From: UBA5239 sp040394635
GTDB taxonomy: Bacteria; Verrucomicrobiota; Lentisphaeria; Victivallales; Victivallaceae
Direction: 5' to 3'
DNA length: 64,000 bases
Assembly: GCA_040394635.1 (NCBI GenBank)
Contig: JBEBRW010000007.1
Coordinates: forward strand, 58,940-122,939
The notes below the pieces were generated by a model, which saw only the letters and a list, made by a program, of their open reading frames with translations, searched no databases and was not told where the DNA came from. Positions within the stretch are counted from its first letter, which is position 1, and every line of letters starts with the position of its first letter. Shown piece after piece: positions 61,707-64,000 of the stretch. Position numbers and translations under genes: made by a program.

Positions 61707-62591
61707 ATGCGGAAAATATTGATTCTAATAAGTCTGCTGCTGCTGGGCACCGCCGTTGCGGATGATACCGTGTTCCTGGCCGTGCTGAAAGATCTGGCCG
61801 CTGAGAACAGCAAAGCCGCCCGGGCCGGCAATCCGGCCGAGGCCCCCGCCGAACGGTTGGTTCAGGAATGGAAAGCCCCTGCCACCCGCGCGCAGGTGCA
61901 AAAAACCTATTTCCCGGTGCTCGAACGCGGCGCGTTCCTGTTATTCGACCCCGGCACGGTGGCGCTGAGCCACTCCTGGAACGGCATCCGCCACATCCTG
62001 CCCGCCTACAAAGCCTGGGCACTGAAGAACTCCGCCAGGGTCCCCCGCGAGGCCAGATACCTGCTGCTGCTCCACGAACAGAAATACGACGAAATCGAAC
62101 TGGCCCTGATCGATGCGTTGCAGACCGGCCGCAGTGACTTCAAGCTGAATCTGCTGGGCACGGCAACCGGTATTCACCGGGAGAGCGAGCTTTTCGACGA
62201 CTGCCTGAACGCCGCCTTCAAGGAAAATCCGGGCAAAACGGTCTGCGCCATGTTTGACTTTGCCGACCTGCTGGGCTGGCACAATTTCAAGCTGAACGAT
62301 AAGTTCCGCAAACTGCTGGAATCCGATCCGGCCAGTTTGAAACAGCTCCCGCAGCCGCGCCAGTTTTTCCTGCTGAACGACCTCATCAACGAAGCCGCAG
62401 CCGCAAATGGATATCAGGAAAAAAAGACCCTGCAGGAGCTGAACAACAATTCCCTTTACAAAGAGCTTGCCGCTCTCTTTCCCGGCATGCTGATCGAAGT
62501 CGTGAAAGAGGGCCAGTCCAGTTCCTCCTCCGGCAAGCCGGTCCGGAACAAAAAAGCCCCCCTGAAAGTGACGATCAAAAACAAGGGTTAA
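61707..62591 (+). CDS. Secreted hypothetical protein
   Basis: 294 residues. Signal peptide MRKILILISLLLLGTAVA. The mature part is helical, with YFPVLERGAFLLFDPGTVAL, REARYLLLLHEQKYDEIELA and FDFADLLGWHNFKLNDKFRK, and a basic C-terminal tail. It may be a helical-repeat protein, but no family was recognised. Its stop codon overlaps that of the convergent transporter gene by 3 bp, so the two ends share DNA. Confidence 0.75.
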   Translation: MRKILILISLLLLGTAVADDTVFLAVLKDLAAENSKAARAGNPAEAPAERLVQEWKAPATRAQVQKTYFPVLERGAFLLFDPGTVALSHSWNGIRHILPAYKAWALKNSARVPREARYLLLLHEQKYDEIELALIDALQTGRSDFKLNLLGTATGIHRESELFDDCLNAAFKENPGKTVCAMFDFADLLGWHNFKLNDKFRKLLESDPASLKQLPQPRQFFLLNDLINEAAAANGYQEKKTLQELNNNSLYKELAALFPGMLIEVVKEGQSSSSSGKPVRNKKAPLKVTIKNKG

Positions 62592-63163
62592 AGCGGCATG
62601 ACTTTCCGCTTGAAAGCCTCGTTGACAACCTGTCCGATGGCCGTGTAAAAAGCACTCGCTCCACAGAAAAGACCGACATAACCGGCAAGGGTATGCAGAT
62701 CATGCGCCGTATGACCGCTGGAAAAATTTGCCAGCGCCAGCAGCGCAAACAAAACCGTCAGCGACGCAAACACGACTTGCAATGAGCGCGAACCTTTGAG
62801 CGTTCCCACAAAAAGACCGGCGGTAAAGAGACACCACATCGCCAGATAACACCCCATCGAAACCGGCGTGGGCCGGGCCACAACACCGATCGCCGGCAAA
62901 AGCCAGATCGCCACAAGAGTCATCCAGAAAAACCCGTACGACGTAAACGCGGTTGTGCCGAACGTGTTACCTTTTTTCCACTCCATGATCCCGGCGATCA
63001 CCTGGGCGATACCGCCATAAAAAATTCCCATGGCGATAACGGTGTTGTCCAGCGGAACAAACCCTGCGTTATGGATATTGAGCAGCACCGTGGTCATTCC
63101 GAAACCACAGAGCCCGAGCGGCGCAGGATTGGCCGTGAAATCAGCAGCAGACGAATTCGACAT
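62588..63163 (-). CDS. Acetate/succinate transporter of the GPR1/FUN34/YaaH (SatP) family
   Basis: 191 residues with six membrane segments. The family signature NPAPLGLCGFGMTTVLLN lies at 13-30, and IFYGGIAQVIAGIMEWKKGN and FTSYGFFWMTL are the following conserved helices. It moves acetate or succinate with protons across the inner membrane, which fits a fermentative sugar-degrader. Single gene with its own promoter. Confidence 0.93.
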   Translation of the reverse strand: MSNSSAADFTANPAPLGLCGFGMTTVLLNIHNAGFVPLDNTVIAMGIFYGGIAQVIAGIMEWKKGNTFGTTAFTSYGFFWMTLVAIWLLPAIGVVARPTPVSMGCYLAMWCLFTAGLFVGTLKGSRSLQVVFASLTVLFALLALANFSSGHTAHDLHTLAGYVGLFCGASAFYTAIGQVVNEAFKRKVMPL

Positions 63164-63199
63164 AATAGAACCTTGGTTAAATAATTTTTGAGGAGTATA

Positions 63200-63227
63200 A
63201 ATATAATGCCGCTACACAATAATTCAA
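63200..63227 (-). promoter_or_regulatory. Candidate promoter of the SatP-like gene
   Basis: Reading leftward: TTGAAT, a 16-nt spacer, TATATT, about 30 nt upstream of the ATG. Confidence 0.5.
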
Positions 63228-63254
63228 GCGCGAATCACCAATAATATGGAATCC

Positions 63255-63626
63255 TCAAATGGATGGTTTCGTACAATATCCGGGTTGGTATTTGACCCAG
63301 GCGACGAGCTCGGCATCCGTACCGCTGCATCCATATTCGTAAACCGCGATCTGTTGCTCGTCGGCGGCAACGCCATAACAGCGGTCGCTGCCGGTTTTCT
63401 CCACCTGATTGGCATAATAAGTCTTGTTGTCGTCAAGAAGTTTCCTCATGGCGCCATTGGGCAACCGGCACTCCAGGTTGATATAATCGCCATTAAGCAA
63501 ATTCAAAGACTGAACCGTCATCAGTTCGGGAATGCCGAGCGCATGAAGCCGCTGCAGAATCGTCTCAACATCAAGCGTCAAAATGATCTCATTCAAAATT
63601 ACTTTTCCACACAAATTTTTATGCAT
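63255..63626 (-). CDS. Hypothetical protein
   Basis: 123 residues with a strong ribosome site (AAGGAG 7 nt before the ATG), so it is very probably expressed. No signal peptide. It is polar, with LTLDVETILQRLHALGIPEL, NLECRLPNGAMRKLLDDNK and YGVAADEQQIAVYEYGC. No family was recognised. It follows the glyoxalase-like gene by 47 bp and may be cotranscribed with it. Confidence 0.65.
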   Translation of the reverse strand: MHKNLCGKVILNEIILTLDVETILQRLHALGIPELMTVQSLNLLNGDYINLECRLPNGAMRKLLDDNKTYYANQVEKTGSDRCYGVAADEQQIAVYEYGCSGTDAELVAWVKYQPGYCTKPSI

Positions 63627-63673
63627 CTTATCGCTCCTTATTTACAATCGCAGATTGTTTCTCGATGTAATTT

Positions 63674-64000
63674 TCAGTATTTCTTCGGAAGAATTTCCAA
63701 CCAATAGGAATCCGGATCGTTGATGAAGTAGATGCCCATGGCTTCGTTTTCGTAGCAGATGCAGTTCATTTCGCGATGCTTCTTTTTGGCGGCTTCAAAG
63801 TCGTCGGTTTCAAAAGCCAGGTGGAACTCGTTGTCGCCGAGGTCGTAGGGACGGTCCATGTCGCGCATCCAGGTGAGCTCGAGAAGGTGGCTGCTGCTGT
63901 TATCACTGAGATAGACGATGATGAAGGAGCCGTCCGGCGCGGTAATACGGCGGGTTTCGCGCAGGTCGAGGGCTTCGCGGTAAAAGGCAAGGCTCTTTTC
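63674..64000 (-). CDS. Glyoxalase I / VOC-superfamily protein (5' end outside window)
   Basis: 108 codons are visible and the frame stays open to the window edge. The visible sequence begins EKSLAFYREALDLRETRRI, then IVYLSDNSSSHLLELTWMRD, NEFHLAFETDDFEAA and ends YFINDPDSYWLEILPKKY. This is the glyoxalase I plan of two beta-alpha-beta-beta-beta units with metal ligands in HLLELT, EFHLAF and WLEIL. It would turn the methylglyoxal-glutathione hemithioacetal into lactoylglutathione, but related dioxygenases cannot be excluded. An internal ATG at 63868 is not the real start. Confidence 0.85.
   Translation of the reverse strand, partial: EKSLAFYREALDLRETRRITAPDGSFIIVYLSDNSSSHLLELTWMRDMDRPYDLGDNEFHLAFETDDFEAAKKKHREMNCICYENEAMGIYFINDPDSYWLEILPKKY

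Overview
The window looks like a chromosomal segment of a Lentisphaerae-type (PVC superphylum, Victivallis-like) Gram-negative bacterium. This is inferred from gene style, not from any marker search. The signs are orphan prepilin-like proteins starting with the FTLIELLVVIAI type of N-terminus and an H-x9-DG tail, DUF4091/GH123-like glycosidases, LacI and GntR regulators beside polysaccharide-degrading enzymes, and a giant surface protein with a LEDRVLFEAA N-terminal motif. The DNA is GC-rich, with sharply AT-rich regulatory gaps. No rRNA, tRNA, CRISPR array, insertion sequence or phage gene was recognised.

Layout. 1-9.5 kb: the end of a large CBM9-like protein, then a leftward operon of two tandem DUF4091 enzymes, an orphan pseudopilin and an unknown cytosolic protein, divergent from a GntR-LacI hybrid regulator. 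9.5-22.4 kb: one leftward 4,299-codon gene for a giant adhesin-like protein (LEDR motif, DUF4347, about 2,800 residues of GG(A/G)I(Y/F) beta-helix repeats, YDG/MBG repeats). 22.4-23.15 kb: an AT-rich non-coding stretch with its promoter, and a compact four-stem palindromic element. 23.15-35.0 kb: a complete leftward type II secretion operon (leader protein, gspL, M, C, D, E, F, G, H, I, J, K); only the prepilin peptidase is missing. The giant protein is a plausible substrate. 35.1-41 kb: a PTS EIIA-CBS fusion, a LacI regulator with a clan GH-D alpha-galactosidase-like enzyme, and a DUF3089 hydrolase.

41-48.4 kb: a leftward housekeeping run (hom, lysC, lipoprotein, yicC, cysE, yggS, panE). 48.5-49 kb: a lone response regulator. 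49.1-55.6 kb: a glycan locus in which a LacI regulator, an orphan pseudopilin and a 1,270-residue modular glycosidase form one operon, divergent from an SGNH esterase. A consensus promoter and paired palindromic operators lie between them. 55.7-64 kb: Nudix hydrolase, coaE-rho-ftsB-like-oxidoreductase operon (Rho has an AT-hook-like motif and a long Q/N-rich insert), gmhB, lipoproteins, an acetate-transporter homologue and a partial glyoxalase-like gene.

Two features stand out. First, at least three families of short palindromic or tandem-repeat intergenic elements occur, several of which begin exactly at, or inside, the stop codon of a gene. Second, orphan pseudopilins sit in the same transcription units as glycosidases and regulators. 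Together with the T2SS and the giant surface protein they suggest a poorly described coupling between pseudopilins, secretion and glycan use.
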